DNA of 64,000 nucleotides from NCBI RefSeq assembly GCF_001183985.1, contig NZ_LFZW01000001.1:4555621-4619620 (forward strand), written 5' to 3'. Every line of letters begins with the position of its first letter. The first letter of the stretch is position 1. The notes under the pieces were generated by a model. It was not told the origin of the DNA. It made no database searches and was given only the letters and a program-made list of their open reading frames with translations. Origin of the DNA: Peribacillus loiseleuriae. GTDB taxonomy: Bacteria; Bacillota; Bacilli; Bacillales; DSM-1321. A program made the position numbers and the translations under genes. Of this stretch, positions 18,997 through 27,897 are shown in pieces.

Positions 18997-19290
18997 TTAG
19001 AGACTGACTTTTTCAAAATGCTCGACAGTAGGAAATGGATCATAATAATGATGCAAAAGCTTCTTCCACTCCTGATATTCTGCTGATTCCCTAAAGCCCA
19101 CAGTATGATCCTCTAAACTTCCCCACGTCACTAACAACAAATATTTCCCTTCTACCTCCAAGCAACGCTGCAAACTGTGAGTAACATATCCATCCATCGA
19201 AGAAATAATCTTGGAAGCTTTACGAAAAGTTTCTTCGTATTCATCTTCCAGTCCCTGTTTAACTTGTAAAAAAGCCGCTTCTAGAATCAA
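18997..19290 (-). CDS. ABM-domain small protein
   Basis: 97 residues with the antibiotic-biosynthesis-monooxygenase fold signature: EAAFLQVKQGLEDEYEETF, SMDGYVTHSLQRC, YLLLVTWGSLEDH and FRESAEYQEWKKLL. Such proteins include small monooxygenases and uncharacterised dimers; no substrate can be named. The start is TTG at 19290 behind GGGAG. It is separate from the haem-degrading type at 7744. Confidence 0.7.
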   Translation of the reverse strand: MILEAAFLQVKQGLEDEYEETFRKASKIISSMDGYVTHSLQRCLEVEGKYLLLVTWGSLEDHTVGFRESAEYQEWKKLLHHYYDPFPTVEHFEKVSL

Positions 19291-19459
19291 GACGATCGCT
19301 CCCTATTTAAGATGCTATACCAATACCCCCATAAGCACATCCATATATGTAATTCCACTCATCGAAGATAAAAAAATCAGATAATTCACCACTAAGTATA
19401 GCCCATGCTTGGATCTTGGTCTATTATGTTTTAGAGTAGTTCCAAGGGCTCATCATATC

Positions 19460-20059
19460 TTATTTAAACCAACCTTTTTCCTTAAACCGCGAAATCGCTT
19501 CAATCCGGTTACTCACATCTAATTTATCAAGAATAACAGAAATATAGTTACGTACTGTCCCCGTTGTTATAAATAATTCTTTGGCAATTTCTTTCGTATT
19601 CTTCCCATCAGCAATCAGACCAAGCACTTGCTTCTCCCGATCTGTTAATGGATTTTCCTCTTCGAAGGCCATATCAACGAGCTCTGGCGCGTATATGCGC
19701 CGCCCATCCATAATGATTCGAATCGAACTTGCTAAATCCTCACTAGGACTGTCCTTTAATAAATAGCCGCCAACTCCCGCCTTCCGCGCGCGTTCGAAAT
19801 AGCCAGGGCGAGCAAACGTTGTAAGAATGATGATTTTGCAAGAGTGACCCTTTAATTCTTCGGCTACATCAAGCCCACTTTTCGCAGGCATCTCAATATC
19901 CATGATGCAAATATCGGGCAAAAGACGATGAACAAGAGCCAGTGCCTCTTCACCATTGCTCGCTTTGCCAACCACTTCCATGTCCTCTTCCAAATCGAGG
20001 AGAGAACCAAGTGCGCCAAGTAACATGCGCTGATCCTCTGCAATAACAATTCGTATCAT
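19460..20059 (-). CDS. desR: Cold-response two-component regulator DesR
   Basis: 199 residues. The receiver domain carries phosphoacceptor Asp54 in DICIMDIEMP and the conserved Lys in LLKDSP. A LuxR/NarL helix-turn-helix fills the C-terminus (LTDREKQVLGLIADGKNTKEIA). In Bacillus subtilis, DesR activates the desaturase gene when membranes stiffen. Its start overlaps the end of desK by 4 bases, so the pair is coupled. Confidence 0.9.
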   Translation of the reverse strand: MIRIVIAEDQRMLLGALGSLLDLEEDMEVVGKASNGEEALALVHRLLPDICIMDIEMPAKSGLDVAEELKGHSCKIIILTTFARPGYFERARKAGVGGYLLKDSPSEDLASSIRIIMDGRRIYAPELVDMAFEEENPLTDREKQVLGLIADGKNTKEIAKELFITTGTVRNYISVILDKLDVSNRIEAISRFKEKGWFK

Positions 20060-21189
20060 ATAGACCCCTCCTGTTCCGCCTGCTTAATTCCGTTCGGTAC
20101 CCGGATATAAAGTGTCGTGCCCTCAGAAGATTGGATTTCTAGGCTCCCATTCACGAATTCCAATCGTTCCTTCATCCCTTTTAGGCCATTTCCATGAAAA
20201 AACTCAGTTTTTCGAATGCCAACCCCATCATCCTGTACTTTTATAAGCAGCTCTGTACGCAGCTTCTCAATAGACAATTTGCACCAAGTTGCTTTGCTAT
20301 GCTTCACAACATTATTTACAGCTTCCTTCAAACACATGCTTAACACATTCTCTACTAACAAAGGCGTATTGGGCAAATTCGTATCCCCTTCCATACTAAA
20401 GTCCATTTGAGCTGCTTTTAAAATTTGTCTGATCCTCAGAACCTCATCCTCAAGTTTTGTACCTCGCATTTCGGAAACCATTTCCCTCACTTCATTCAGT
20501 GCTGTCCGGGCCGTCTGACGAATATCATTGATTTCATTTTTGGCCGATTCAGGATTAATCTCCATTAACCTGCTGGCAAGATCGCTTTTTAAACCAATAA
20601 GGGAAAGCTTTTGACCCAGCGTATCGTGTAAATCACGAGCAATCCGCTGACGCTCTTCAATTTTCACCAACTCAGAGATCCGCTTGTTTGCATCTTCTAA
20701 TTTTTCTTCCAGCTCTTCAGTTTTGTTCCTGTTATATGTGCTAACCGGGAGTAGGATGACACCAATCACGCTAATGACGATAAAAGGAAACTGTGATACG
20801 AATATTTGCTTTTGAAAAATAAACCCTAAACTAACAGCGGCAATTGTTGAAACAATATGAATGATATACAGTGTAAGAAATCCAGCTTTACTTTTTACAT
20901 TACCAATAAAAAAGGATAGAAATAATGAAAAATAAATATAACCATATAGGGCAGTCATTGCCACGCTTATGGCGATTTGAATAGCGACAAAAACGTACAC
21001 CGGCCATCCTTTTAACAAAAATGCGAAACGATAGGAAGCAAAAAACAGGATAATCATAATAATCCCAAAGATGATGACTAATAATGATGATGATTTAAAA
21101 ATAAAGTAAAAAGGAAGGATACAACATATGATCCAAATATACGGACTAAGTCCGGTACTTTTTGGAAAAATATGATACCAATTCTTCAT
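20056..21189 (-). CDS. desK: Membrane-fluidity sensor kinase DesK
   Basis: 377 residues. About five N-terminal membrane helices (to about 150) are followed by a linker helix and a HisKA_3 kinase core. The phosphorylated His is His188 in ERQRIARDLHDTLGQ, the same number as in Bacillus subtilis DesK. The ATP site shows NNVVKHSKAT, VQDDGVGI and GNGLKGMKERLE. It lies between des and desR, the same order as the known operon. Confidence 0.92.
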   Translation of the reverse strand: MKNWYHIFPKSTGLSPYIWIICCILPFYFIFKSSSLLVIIFGIIMIILFFASYRFAFLLKGWPVYVFVAIQIAISVAMTALYGYIYFSLFLSFFIGNVKSKAGFLTLYIIHIVSTIAAVSLGFIFQKQIFVSQFPFIVISVIGVILLPVSTYNRNKTEELEEKLEDANKRISELVKIEERQRIARDLHDTLGQKLSLIGLKSDLASRLMEINPESAKNEINDIRQTARTALNEVREMVSEMRGTKLEDEVLRIRQILKAAQMDFSMEGDTNLPNTPLLVENVLSMCLKEAVNNVVKHSKATWCKLSIEKLRTELLIKVQDDGVGIRKTEFFHGNGLKGMKERLEFVNGSLEIQSSEGTTLYIRVPNGIKQAEQEGSI

Positions 21190-21238
21190 AGAGGCCTCCT
21201 GTCTGACATTTAATTCTAGTATATACTACAAAATTAAC

Positions 21239-21273
21239 AAAAAACCATTCTGTGACATCTGGAATGGTTTTTT
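21239..21273 (-). terminator. Terminator between des and desK
   Basis: Arms AACCATTC and GAATGGTT with T6 on the minus strand. It would keep most des transcripts from entering desKR. Confidence 0.8.
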
Positions 21274-21282
21274 GAGTGAATC

Positions 21283-22335
21283 TTATTTTTCTTGCAAGCT
21301 TGGACTGTCTGGACTTATTTTTGTGCCCGATTTAGTCGTATCAAGTAAGTGTTTGATTTCTTTAAAGCTAACAAAAGCTTTATTTTTTTGATCAAAAAGT
21401 CTGAAACGAATGGACTTTAAACTGGTCCCCAGTGTGATCGTCGTTGCCTTTTGTAATGGCGGTGTCGATTCGTGAGCTTTTTCTAAGTTATAGTTCGGAA
21501 CTCTTGGAGATAAGTGATGAACATGATGGAAACCAATATTTCCTGTTACCCATTGCAAGATTTTCGGCAATTTATAATAAGAACTTCCATCCACTGCCGC
21601 CTTCACATAATCCCACTCTGATTCATTTTCAAAATAAGAATCCTCAAATTGATGCTGGACATAGAACAACCAAATTCCTAGAGACCCTGATACGAAGAGC
21701 ACCGGAGCTTGCACGAGAAGAAAAGCCTGCCAGCCGATAGCCCAACAAAGAAGTGCAGAAATCGCTATAATTGAACCATTCGTTACGTACATATTCAGAC
21801 GCTCTTTGCGTCTTGCATCTTTTCGATTAAAACGATTAGACACGAGAAATAGATAAATCGGACCTAGTCCAAACATGACAATTGGATTTCGATAGAGCCT
21901 ATACTGCAAGCGGCCCCAGGGAGAAGCAGCGACATATTCTTCTACTGTCATGACCCAAACATCACCTGTTCCGCGCTTGTCCAAGTTACCGCTTGTAGCA
22001 TGGTGAATGGAATGACTTCTTTTCCATTGTTCGTATGGAAACATCGTGATAATCCCGCTAATTGTGCCAATGACTGTATTGGCCTTCTTACTTTTGAAAA
22101 ACGATCCGTGGGTACAATCATGGAAAATGATAAACATCCTAACTACAAACCCGGATGCTAGTACGGCAAACACAAGTGTTAACCAATAAGATACCGCTAA
22201 GCTTTGATAAGCCACAAACCAAAGTAAAAAAAACGGCGGGAATGTATTAAAAAGCTGCTTTACGCTTCTCGTCATATCCGACTTCTCAAATGGGGCAACA
22301 TTTTTTCTTAGTTCTGCAGTCTTTTGTTTACTCAT
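21283..22335 (-). CDS. des: Acyl-lipid desaturase
   Basis: 350 residues with four or more membrane helices. The three di-iron histidine boxes are present: HDCTH (72-76), HSIHH (108-112) and HHVHH near residue 270. It adds a double bond to fatty acyl chains of membrane lipids after cold shock. The start has AGGAGG. Together with the adjacent desK and desR it forms the complete thermosensing circuit. Confidence 0.92.
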   Translation of the reverse strand: MSKQKTAELRKNVAPFEKSDMTRSVKQLFNTFPPFFLLWFVAYQSLAVSYWLTLVFAVLASGFVVRMFIIFHDCTHGSFFKSKKANTVIGTISGIITMFPYEQWKRSHSIHHATSGNLDKRGTGDVWVMTVEEYVAASPWGRLQYRLYRNPIVMFGLGPIYLFLVSNRFNRKDARRKERLNMYVTNGSIIAISALLCWAIGWQAFLLVQAPVLFVSGSLGIWLFYVQHQFEDSYFENESEWDYVKAAVDGSSYYKLPKILQWVTGNIGFHHVHHLSPRVPNYNLEKAHESTPPLQKATTITLGTSLKSIRFRLFDQKNKAFVSFKEIKHLLDTTKSGTKISPDSPSLQEK

Positions 22336-22442
22336 GACGTCCTCCTACATATCTCGATTAGGCTTAACGCACAGCCTTCTTATATACTTATAGTAGATTA
22401 TAACATCAGGTAATGATAGGCATAAACGTCAAGTGAGCTATA

Positions 22443-22454
22443 TGACAAATGTCA
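22443..22454 (-). promoter_or_regulatory. Candidate DesR operator
   Basis: Perfect palindrome TGACAAATGTCA about 110 bases upstream of des, within a longer ATGACAAATGTCACAT element. Position and symmetry fit an activator site for the des promoter; assignment to DesR is inference. Confidence 0.45.
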
Positions 22455-22819
22455 CATACTTCATGCACAAGTGCCTAGTTCATAGAAAACAAACCTAATT
22501 GTGCTAGACACTAAAACTCGAAACTTTTTCTTTTTAATTAATCTATTCTTCTGATATGGAGTAGGATTTCCCTCTTGTATTCTCGATTATTCTTTTTTTA
22601 CATTAAAAATGGAAGAGTTAGTTAATAGACCTACTTATTTCATCTAATTGTCCATTGTCGTTTCCAACTTTTATTTTGAGATATTCCTTCATAATCATAA
22701 ACTACTTTAGCACCTTATATCTGCTTCGCCAATGTAATTAGTAAATTCTATATAAGCGACTAATAATATTAGACCCCAGAAGAAAGACCTCTGAGGTCGA
22801 TAATTTTGCAGTCTCGCAT
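22455..22819. other. Intergenic stretch without a recognised gene
   Basis: AT-rich, no family-like frame and no clear structured RNA. A short imperfect hairpin near 22770-22800 (GACCCCAGAAGAAAGACCTCTGAGGTC) lies just after the PH-protein gene and may end its transcript. Confidence 0.4.
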
Positions 22820-23434
22820 TTAGTTGTTAATATATTTTTCATAAATTTCACCAAAGTCTTTCGTATGGTATTGCTCACGAACAGAAGTTAACCACGTAAA
22901 GCCAAAGTCTGTTAAGTCTCTGTATGTATCTGCTAGTTTATTGTCATCTGTTCGTGAATTTTGCAGAATACTTACTGCTTTATCTAAGCTTTGTGATGCC
23001 ATATCGATGTAGATCTTATTTTCATGAGTGATTTCAGAAATACGCAAAAGTGATTTATATAAATCTTTTAATTGTTCAATTTGGTCTTTTTTTACGTCAA
23101 TATCAAATTGCTCTTTTCCTACTTTAAATTTGATTTCAACATCTAAATCAATTTTTCCTGCTGTTTCAAGGAACACATCAGATATGATGTATTGGGAATA
23201 TGGATATCGTTTCAGTGTTCTTTTAGAGGAAATCGCACTTTCTCCATCTACGTGAACAATCGCCAAATTCGTAAAGCAGTATTCGTCCATTTTTGTCTTA
23301 ATTAGAAAATAGATCTTTTCATCATCTTCATGCATGATATAATCGTCAGCATCTGTTTTGTCATAATCCTTAGTGTGAATAATTGTTCCGATATCTGATA
23401 AACCTAACGCATCTGAAGCAATTTTTTTAAACAT
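22820..23434 (-). CDS. yvbH: PH-domain protein, YvbH-like
   Basis: 204 residues from the ATG at 23434, which has a strong GGGAGGAG site. The first 120 or so residues resemble bacterial PH domains (IIHTKDYDKTDADDYIMH, EKIYFLIKTKMDEYCFTNLA, GESAISSKRTLKRYPYSQYI). The rest is the helical YvbH-type extension (ENKIYIDMASQSLDKAVSIL, WLTSVREQYHTKDFGEIYEK). It lacks a signal peptide or membrane helix. The function of the family is not known. It is monocistronic. Confidence 0.75.
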   Translation of the reverse strand: MFKKIASDALGLSDIGTIIHTKDYDKTDADDYIMHEDDEKIYFLIKTKMDEYCFTNLAIVHVDGESAISSKRTLKRYPYSQYIISDVFLETAGKIDLDVEIKFKVGKEQFDIDVKKDQIEQLKDLYKSLLRISEITHENKIYIDMASQSLDKAVSILQNSRTDDNKLADTYRDLTDFGFTWLTSVREQYHTKDFGEIYEKYINN

Positions 23435-23564
23435 CGTACGAACTCCTCCCAATCATCATTATTCAGTTTAATTTTAACAGGAGATTGAAGTGATGTGTAT
23501 TTTTTCAGTTGAATATGAAAGATTTATACGGAACGCAGTTCTAGGCCATGAGACACTGATAACC

Positions 23565-23605
23565 CAAAGAGCAGATCCCAAAATTTATTTGGGTCTGCTC
23601 CTTTT
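23565..23605 (-). terminator. Terminator downstream of copZ
   Basis: Arms GAGCAGATCCC and GGGTCTGCTC; T-rich flanks on both strands, so it could act in either direction. Confidence 0.65.
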
Positions 23606-23738
23606 CGATTTGACGCATCTTTCCCATTACATTAAGCGTCCCTTCCTGAATTTTAATTGGTTCATCCATGTGAATCCGTTAAAATACTTGCCGTTTTCAT
23701 TAAGAACGAACAAACAAAAGGAAAAGTACCCTTACTAA

Positions 23739-23945
23739 TTATTCAACATCATATCCTTGATCATCGATTGTATTCTTAATTTTTTCGAGCGTTACTTTTT
23801 CACTATCGAAAGCAACATCCACTTTTCCAGTCTCTAAGTGAACTTTCACTTCATATACACCAGCTAGTTTTCCTATATTCCCCTCAACTGCATTCACACA
23901 ATGCCCACAAGACATCCCACTCACATTCAATGTTATATTTCCCAT
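23739..23945 (-). CDS. copZ: Copper chaperone CopZ
   Basis: Heavy-metal-associated domain, 68 residues from the ATG at 23945; an ATG three codons earlier is too close to the ribosome site. Cys13 and Cys16 in GMSCGHC bind Cu(I). VHLETGKVDVAFDSEKV and a DQGYDVE end are typical. Its AAAGGAG overlaps the original stop of csoR, so the two are coupled. No copA ATPase gene follows, although copZ normally donates copper to CopA. Confidence 0.93.
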   Translation of the reverse strand: MGNITLNVSGMSCGHCVNAVEGNIGKLAGVYEVKVHLETGKVDVAFDSEKVTLEKIKNTIDDQGYDVE

Positions 23946-23961
23946 ACGATTCATATCTCCT

Positions 23962-24310
23962 TTACTTTTTCATTAATTTTTGGATTGTCGCGAACACTTC
24001 ATCTATAACTTCTATATGCCCTTTATTAAGTCGCTCCACAACACATTTCTTCAGATGTCCCTTCTAATGAAATCTTAGCTACACTATTAAGCGCACTTTG
24101 AATAGCCGCCATCTGTGTGATGACATCATCGCAATAAGTATCTTTCTCACTCAGACCTTTAATGCCACGAATTTGTCCTTCTATACGATTTAAACGAGTT
24201 GATAGATACCTTTTTACCGCTTCAGAGTGATGACTCTTTCGTACATAGGAAGTGAGTGCACTGTATTCATCTTCAATATAATGAGCTTGTTCCTTCATTA
24301 CAGCTTCCAT
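23962..24310 (-). pseudogene. csoR: Copper-sensing repressor csoR with a frameshift
   Basis: The frame from 24310 matches CsoR (STRLNRIEGQIRGI, DTYCDDVITQMAAIQSAL) and should continue with the metal-binding His and Cys. Instead it reads LEGTSEEMCCGAT and stops at 24026. The next frame gives HLKKCVVERLNKGHIEVIDE and runs to TAA at 23962-23964, exactly the expected C-terminus. One extra G in a GGG run near 24065-24068 explains this. Translated as is, the protein keeps the first Cys but lacks the His-x3-Cys pair and the last helix, so it could not sense Cu(I) normally. Either the repressor is lost or the base is an assembly error. Confidence 0.85.
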
Positions 24311-24334
24311 ATTCTCATCATCCCGAAATGAATA

Positions 24335-24356
24335 ATACCATACCTGCCTACCCTAT
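24335..24356 (-). promoter_or_regulatory. Candidate CsoR operator
   Basis: ATACCATACCTGCCTACCCTAT, a GC-centred imperfect dyad of the kind bound by CsoR, lies just upstream of csoR. Confidence 0.55.
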
Positions 24357-24620
24357 ATAAAATTGAATAATTCTTTGTTTGTTTACTACTTTTTTATACA
24401 TTACAGGATCCCCTATTAAGGATACTATATTCAAAATCAACCAAAAATTTCCTAAAAACTTAAAAAAGGATTTTTTATGATTCTCCTTTTATTATGTTTT
24501 CATGGGACCTAATGAACAAATCGGCAAGCATTAGACGAATAAGATCGATGCAATATGCTTGTTTGTCTAAAATGTGAGCTTACTATGAATGCAGACTATC
24601 AATTAGTACGTTAGAGAATT

Positions 24621-24654
24621 AAAAAGAGGCAAGAGAGTCTATTCTCTTGCCTAG
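24621..24654 (-). terminator. Terminator of the ycnKJI operon
   Basis: Arms GAGGCAAGAGA and TCTCTTGCCT with a T5 tail on the minus strand, just after ycnI. Confidence 0.85.
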
Positions 24655-24664
24655 CAGTGTGTAT

Positions 24665-25321
24665 TTAGCTTCTTTTTTTAAAGGTAAGTCCCAGTGATAA
24701 TAAGCCTACAATTAAGGCTGCAATAGAAAGGTATAAGGGTGTATTGCTCGAGCTTGATGTAGTTGTTTCTTCAGTCGCCTGTTCTTTAGCTCCATGGGCA
24801 TCGGCAGTAGAATCTGTTGTTACTTCACCATGTCCGTGATCATGGGCAGATCCATCACCTGGTTTTACTCCAGTCACAGAGGCAGGATATTGGGCATCTG
24901 GTGCTCCAATCCATTCAACTACACTGCCATCTTTGTACGTTTGATACGCTTTCCACACGATTTCTGTCGCATCATCGGCTACTTTTCCTTGCATGTTAAA
25001 CTGTCCGAAGTCAGTCGGTGTTAAACCTTCTCCTTCTGCTGTCCACGTAACACTCGTAATTTTATCAGACGCATCTTTTTGGACTTCATATTTCCAGCCT
25101 GCTTTTGGTTCGAAACGAGTGATATTTACCTCTGCCGGGAATTTTACTTCAATTTTGGTTGTTGGAACCTCTTCACTTTCAGACGGAACTCGGACTGTAA
25201 ACACTTCATATTGCCCTTGTGATGTTTCCTTTGGCTGTACAGTAACATGGGCACTTGCCATACCGGCAAATAAAGAAAATGCAACAATCATGATTACCGT
25301 AAATGTTAATAGTTTTTTCAT
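24665..25321 (-). CDS. ycnI: YcnI-family copper-associated surface protein (DUF1775)
   Basis: 218 residues from the ATG at 25321. The signal peptide ends in ASAHVTV, leaving His as the first mature residue, the arrangement that binds Cu(II) in YcnI. The DUF1775 domain follows (VTVQPKETSQGQYEVFTVRV, GWKYEVQKD, EGLTPTDFGQF), then a His-rich linker (HDHGHG) and a C-terminal membrane helix with a KKRS tail. It anchors to the outer face of the membrane and is thought to bind or hand over copper to YcnJ. Confidence 0.92.
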   Translation of the reverse strand: MKKLLTFTVIMIVAFSLFAGMASAHVTVQPKETSQGQYEVFTVRVPSESEEVPTTKIEVKFPAEVNITRFEPKAGWKYEVQKDASDKITSVTWTAEGEGLTPTDFGQFNMQGKVADDATEIVWKAYQTYKDGSVVEWIGAPDAQYPASVTGVKPGDGSAHDHGHGEVTTDSTADAHGAKEQATEETTTSSSSNTPLYLSIAALIVGLLSLGLTFKKRS

Positions 25322-25350
25322 TGTATATTCCCCCAATTTTTTATTAGCTT

Positions 25351-26934
25351 TTAGTACACAATAAAATCCTGACTGAATACATGTTCATTATCCTCTGAAT
25401 CTAATATTCTCGTCTCCACGATCCATTCCCCAACAAATGGTAGATATTGACCATCTAACATGTATTGAACATCCATTGATTGTTTTATCTCGGAAAAAGG
25501 TACTTGAATCGGAGCGACATCAGGATTGTCTTGATATTTTAAAAATAACTCAACCCGTTTAATCGTTACACCCTCTTTATTAGAGTTTGCTTCAACCATG
25601 AAATGATTCGTACCGGGTACCTTTGGTGTGATCGTTGTCGTAAATTCTATGTTCTTTTCTTGTTCGTGCCACACTAGCGGTTTGTTTTGCGGCAGTGGAC
25701 TTAAGTGCGTGAAGATTCCCACTATGATTAGAATGATAATCATCAAACTAAAATCGATTTTCAACAATTTCCCGATCGCATCTTCCTGCGCCTTTTTCAT
25801 TGCATACCGTAGAATAACGCCAATTACGATGACAAATAAGACTAAGACGACTTTAATTAAGAGCATAATCCCCCATGTAGTATAGAACAGATAATGAACT
25901 TGGGGTAAAAAGATTAATGTTGAAGCAATTCCTGTTACGAATAGAACAAGGATACTTATTAACGCTACTTGAGAGAACATCGGCAAAAATCGTCGAACGT
26001 GCTCTCGTTGCTTGTTCCAAAAGACAAGGATATAAAATAGGCCCCCTGCCCATATCGCAGCTCCGATTAAATGGATGATATCTATTGAAATTGTACGAAT
26101 CGGCGGATCAAAGGCCATGGCATGTCCATTCATACTCTTTACCGCAAGAATCATAAATACCCACAATCTATCCAACCAGTTAAAACGAAGTAATAGTACA
26201 AAACCTAAGAGAGACAATAGCATGGAAAGAAACCAAGATATCCCTATTGTCGTACCTGTTAATACGGACCAAATTTCACTTGGAGTCCAACTATCTAGCA
26301 GGTCTATAAATTGCATAAACCCCATGCCAATGGTTGTAGTTAAAAGCATAATTTGTAAATAGATAGCCCATTGTCGATAACTTGGCCTTATTTCTGGAAT
26401 GTCTACTTTTTTCAAAGTCCCCCATATAATCCAACCAGTAGCAAGAAGCAGTACAATATAATAAAGAGCCCTTACTACAGAATTATAAATGCTATACAGA
26501 ACAGATTCGCTACCTTCTTTATGTAAAACAAGTTGGTTCATATCGCTTCTTAGTACCGTTCCCTCACCTATTGAGATGACATAAGAACCTTTTACTGGGT
26601 GCCCATCTGCTGATAATACACTATATGATATGGCGTAGTTCCCGTTAGGTAAGGGTGGCAAAGCCTGCTTTATGTATTTTTGTTCTTTACCAATCTCTGT
26701 TTTACTCTTGCTAACCATGTCACCATCTTCATTAAATACCTTTATCGAATAAAGTTCTTTTTCAAGCCTTTCATTAAACATAAGAACAATTTCTTTTGGA
26801 GAAGACTTTAACTGACTATCTGGGGCAGGTGTAGCTTTTTCTAGCAATGCATGCGCAAAAACTCCTTGTGGAACCGCAAAAATAAAAAATATCAAACATA
26901 CTATTAAAATATTTCTTAGAACAGTCTTATTCAT
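25351..26934 (-). CDS. ycnJ: Copper import/resistance protein YcnJ (CopC-CopD fusion)
   Basis: 527 residues. After a signal peptide the first mature residues are HALLEKATPAPDSQL, a CopC domain that binds Cu(II) through the N-terminal His. From about 155 to 430 there are eight or so membrane helices of the CopD family (HLIGAAIWAGGLFYILVFW). A soluble C-terminal domain (about 440-527, YtkA-like) follows. In Bacillus subtilis, ycnJ mutants are copper-starved, so import is the likely role. It starts 1 base after the ycnK stop. Confidence 0.92.
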   Translation of the reverse strand: MNKTVLRNILIVCLIFFIFAVPQGVFAHALLEKATPAPDSQLKSSPKEIVLMFNERLEKELYSIKVFNEDGDMVSKSKTEIGKEQKYIKQALPPLPNGNYAISYSVLSADGHPVKGSYVISIGEGTVLRSDMNQLVLHKEGSESVLYSIYNSVVRALYYIVLLLATGWIIWGTLKKVDIPEIRPSYRQWAIYLQIMLLTTTIGMGFMQFIDLLDSWTPSEIWSVLTGTTIGISWFLSMLLSLLGFVLLLRFNWLDRLWVFMILAVKSMNGHAMAFDPPIRTISIDIIHLIGAAIWAGGLFYILVFWNKQREHVRRFLPMFSQVALISILVLFVTGIASTLIFLPQVHYLFYTTWGIMLLIKVVLVLFVIVIGVILRYAMKKAQEDAIGKLLKIDFSLMIIILIIVGIFTHLSPLPQNKPLVWHEQEKNIEFTTTITPKVPGTNHFMVEANSNKEGVTIKRVELFLKYQDNPDVAPIQVPFSEIKQSMDVQYMLDGQYLPFVGEWIVETRILDSEDNEHVFSQDFIVY

Positions 26935-26935
26935 A

Positions 26936-27508
26936 CTAGCAGCAACCTTTACTTTTTTCCCTTTGTCTCGCTACTTTTTCCATCGCTTCTGTAAATGTTA
27001 CAACGTTTCCGCCAAATCCTCGTACAAAACCTTGTGCATGTTCACTTTGATTAAAGAGAAGAAATTGAGGCTGACAGCAACCTAGATCAAGAGTTGTATC
27101 CATCACAAAGTTAGCGTTCATAGCACTTATCGTTGTATTTGTAAAAAAATCATAGCACAATATCTCAAGTACCTCATTACCGAGCATTTGGTTACGTATG
27201 AAGCCACAATGCATACAACACGCGGTTTCCACTCTGTTTTTAGTTAGAATTAAGCGACAAGAGAATCTAAAATTAATACTTTTATAACAAAGCACACATT
27301 CATTTCCATTCGATACGTTTGTGTCTTGACTAGCCAGACTTATCCCACCGAATGTTTTTACAATAAATCCTGACTCAACCATTGCTTTTATATCTCTATG
27401 GATGGTCATATCTGATACCTTAAACTTTTTGCTTAACTCAGATATCTTAAGGTTTTTGCGACTTAAGACTAACTCTTTAATTTGCTTCTGTCTCTCGTTC
27501 GCTAACAA
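26936..27508 (-). CDS. ycnK: Copper-responsive DeoR-type repressor YcnK
   Basis: 190 residues. The N-terminal DeoR helix-turn-helix (RQKQIKELVLSRKNLKISEL, VSDMTIHRDIKAM) is joined to a C-terminal NosL-like domain instead of the usual sugar-binding domain. Cysteine pairs (CVLCYKS, CCMHCG, GCC) and Met/His residues could bind Cu(I). It heads ycnKJI and is expected to repress the operon when copper is sufficient. Confidence 0.9.
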   Translation of the reverse strand: MLANERQKQIKELVLSRKNLKISELSKKFKVSDMTIHRDIKAMVESGFIVKTFGGISLASQDTNVSNGNECVLCYKSINFRFSCRLILTKNRVETACCMHCGFIRNQMLGNEVLEILCYDFFTNTTISAMNANFVMDTTLDLGCCQPQFLLFNQSEHAQGFVRGFGGNVVTFTEAMEKVARQREKSKGCC

Positions 27509-27557
27509 TTTATCACCAACCTCTCCTCTTAACCTTATTACTCCTTTTATACGAACT

Positions 27558-27588
27558 CAACAAAATATAACAACTTTAAACAAAATCT
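27558..27588 (-). promoter_or_regulatory. Direct repeats upstream of ycnK, candidate YcnK operator
   Basis: AACAAAAT occurs at 27559 and again at 27579, 20 bases or two helical turns apart, between the promoter region and the ycnK start. DeoR-type repressors often bind such repeats. Confidence 0.4.
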
Positions 27589-27789
27589 AACATTTATATG
27601 TATAGTATACAATTATGATAAGAACCTAACAATCATTAAAACCTTATTCTTTATGACAATTGTATGACTTTCCCTTATTAAACAGCCTCTATTGCTGGAT
27701 ACATCAGATGAGGGTATCCCAAAAGGATCTGGTCCCCTCGCTACCGGGCAGACTCAAGTCATTTTTTTCATCTGCCAACATCAGTACAT

Positions 27790-27840
27790 AAAATAAAGAC
27801 GATTTCACCCAAACCTTAGGGGAAATCGTCTCTTTATTCC
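27790..27840 (-). terminator. Terminator of the nickel permease gene
   Basis: AAATAAAGACGATTTC pairs with GAAATCGTCTCTTTATT around a 15-base loop; T-rich on the minus strand. Confidence 0.75.
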
Positions 27841-27897
27841 TATTTAGACTACTTCCACTTAATAGTGAAAAATGGGACATCCAATTACATTAATGAG

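Noticed and set aside
23490..23738. 82-codon plus-strand frame between the PH gene and copZ
   Set aside because: It passes through the terminator hairpin at 23569 and resembles no family.
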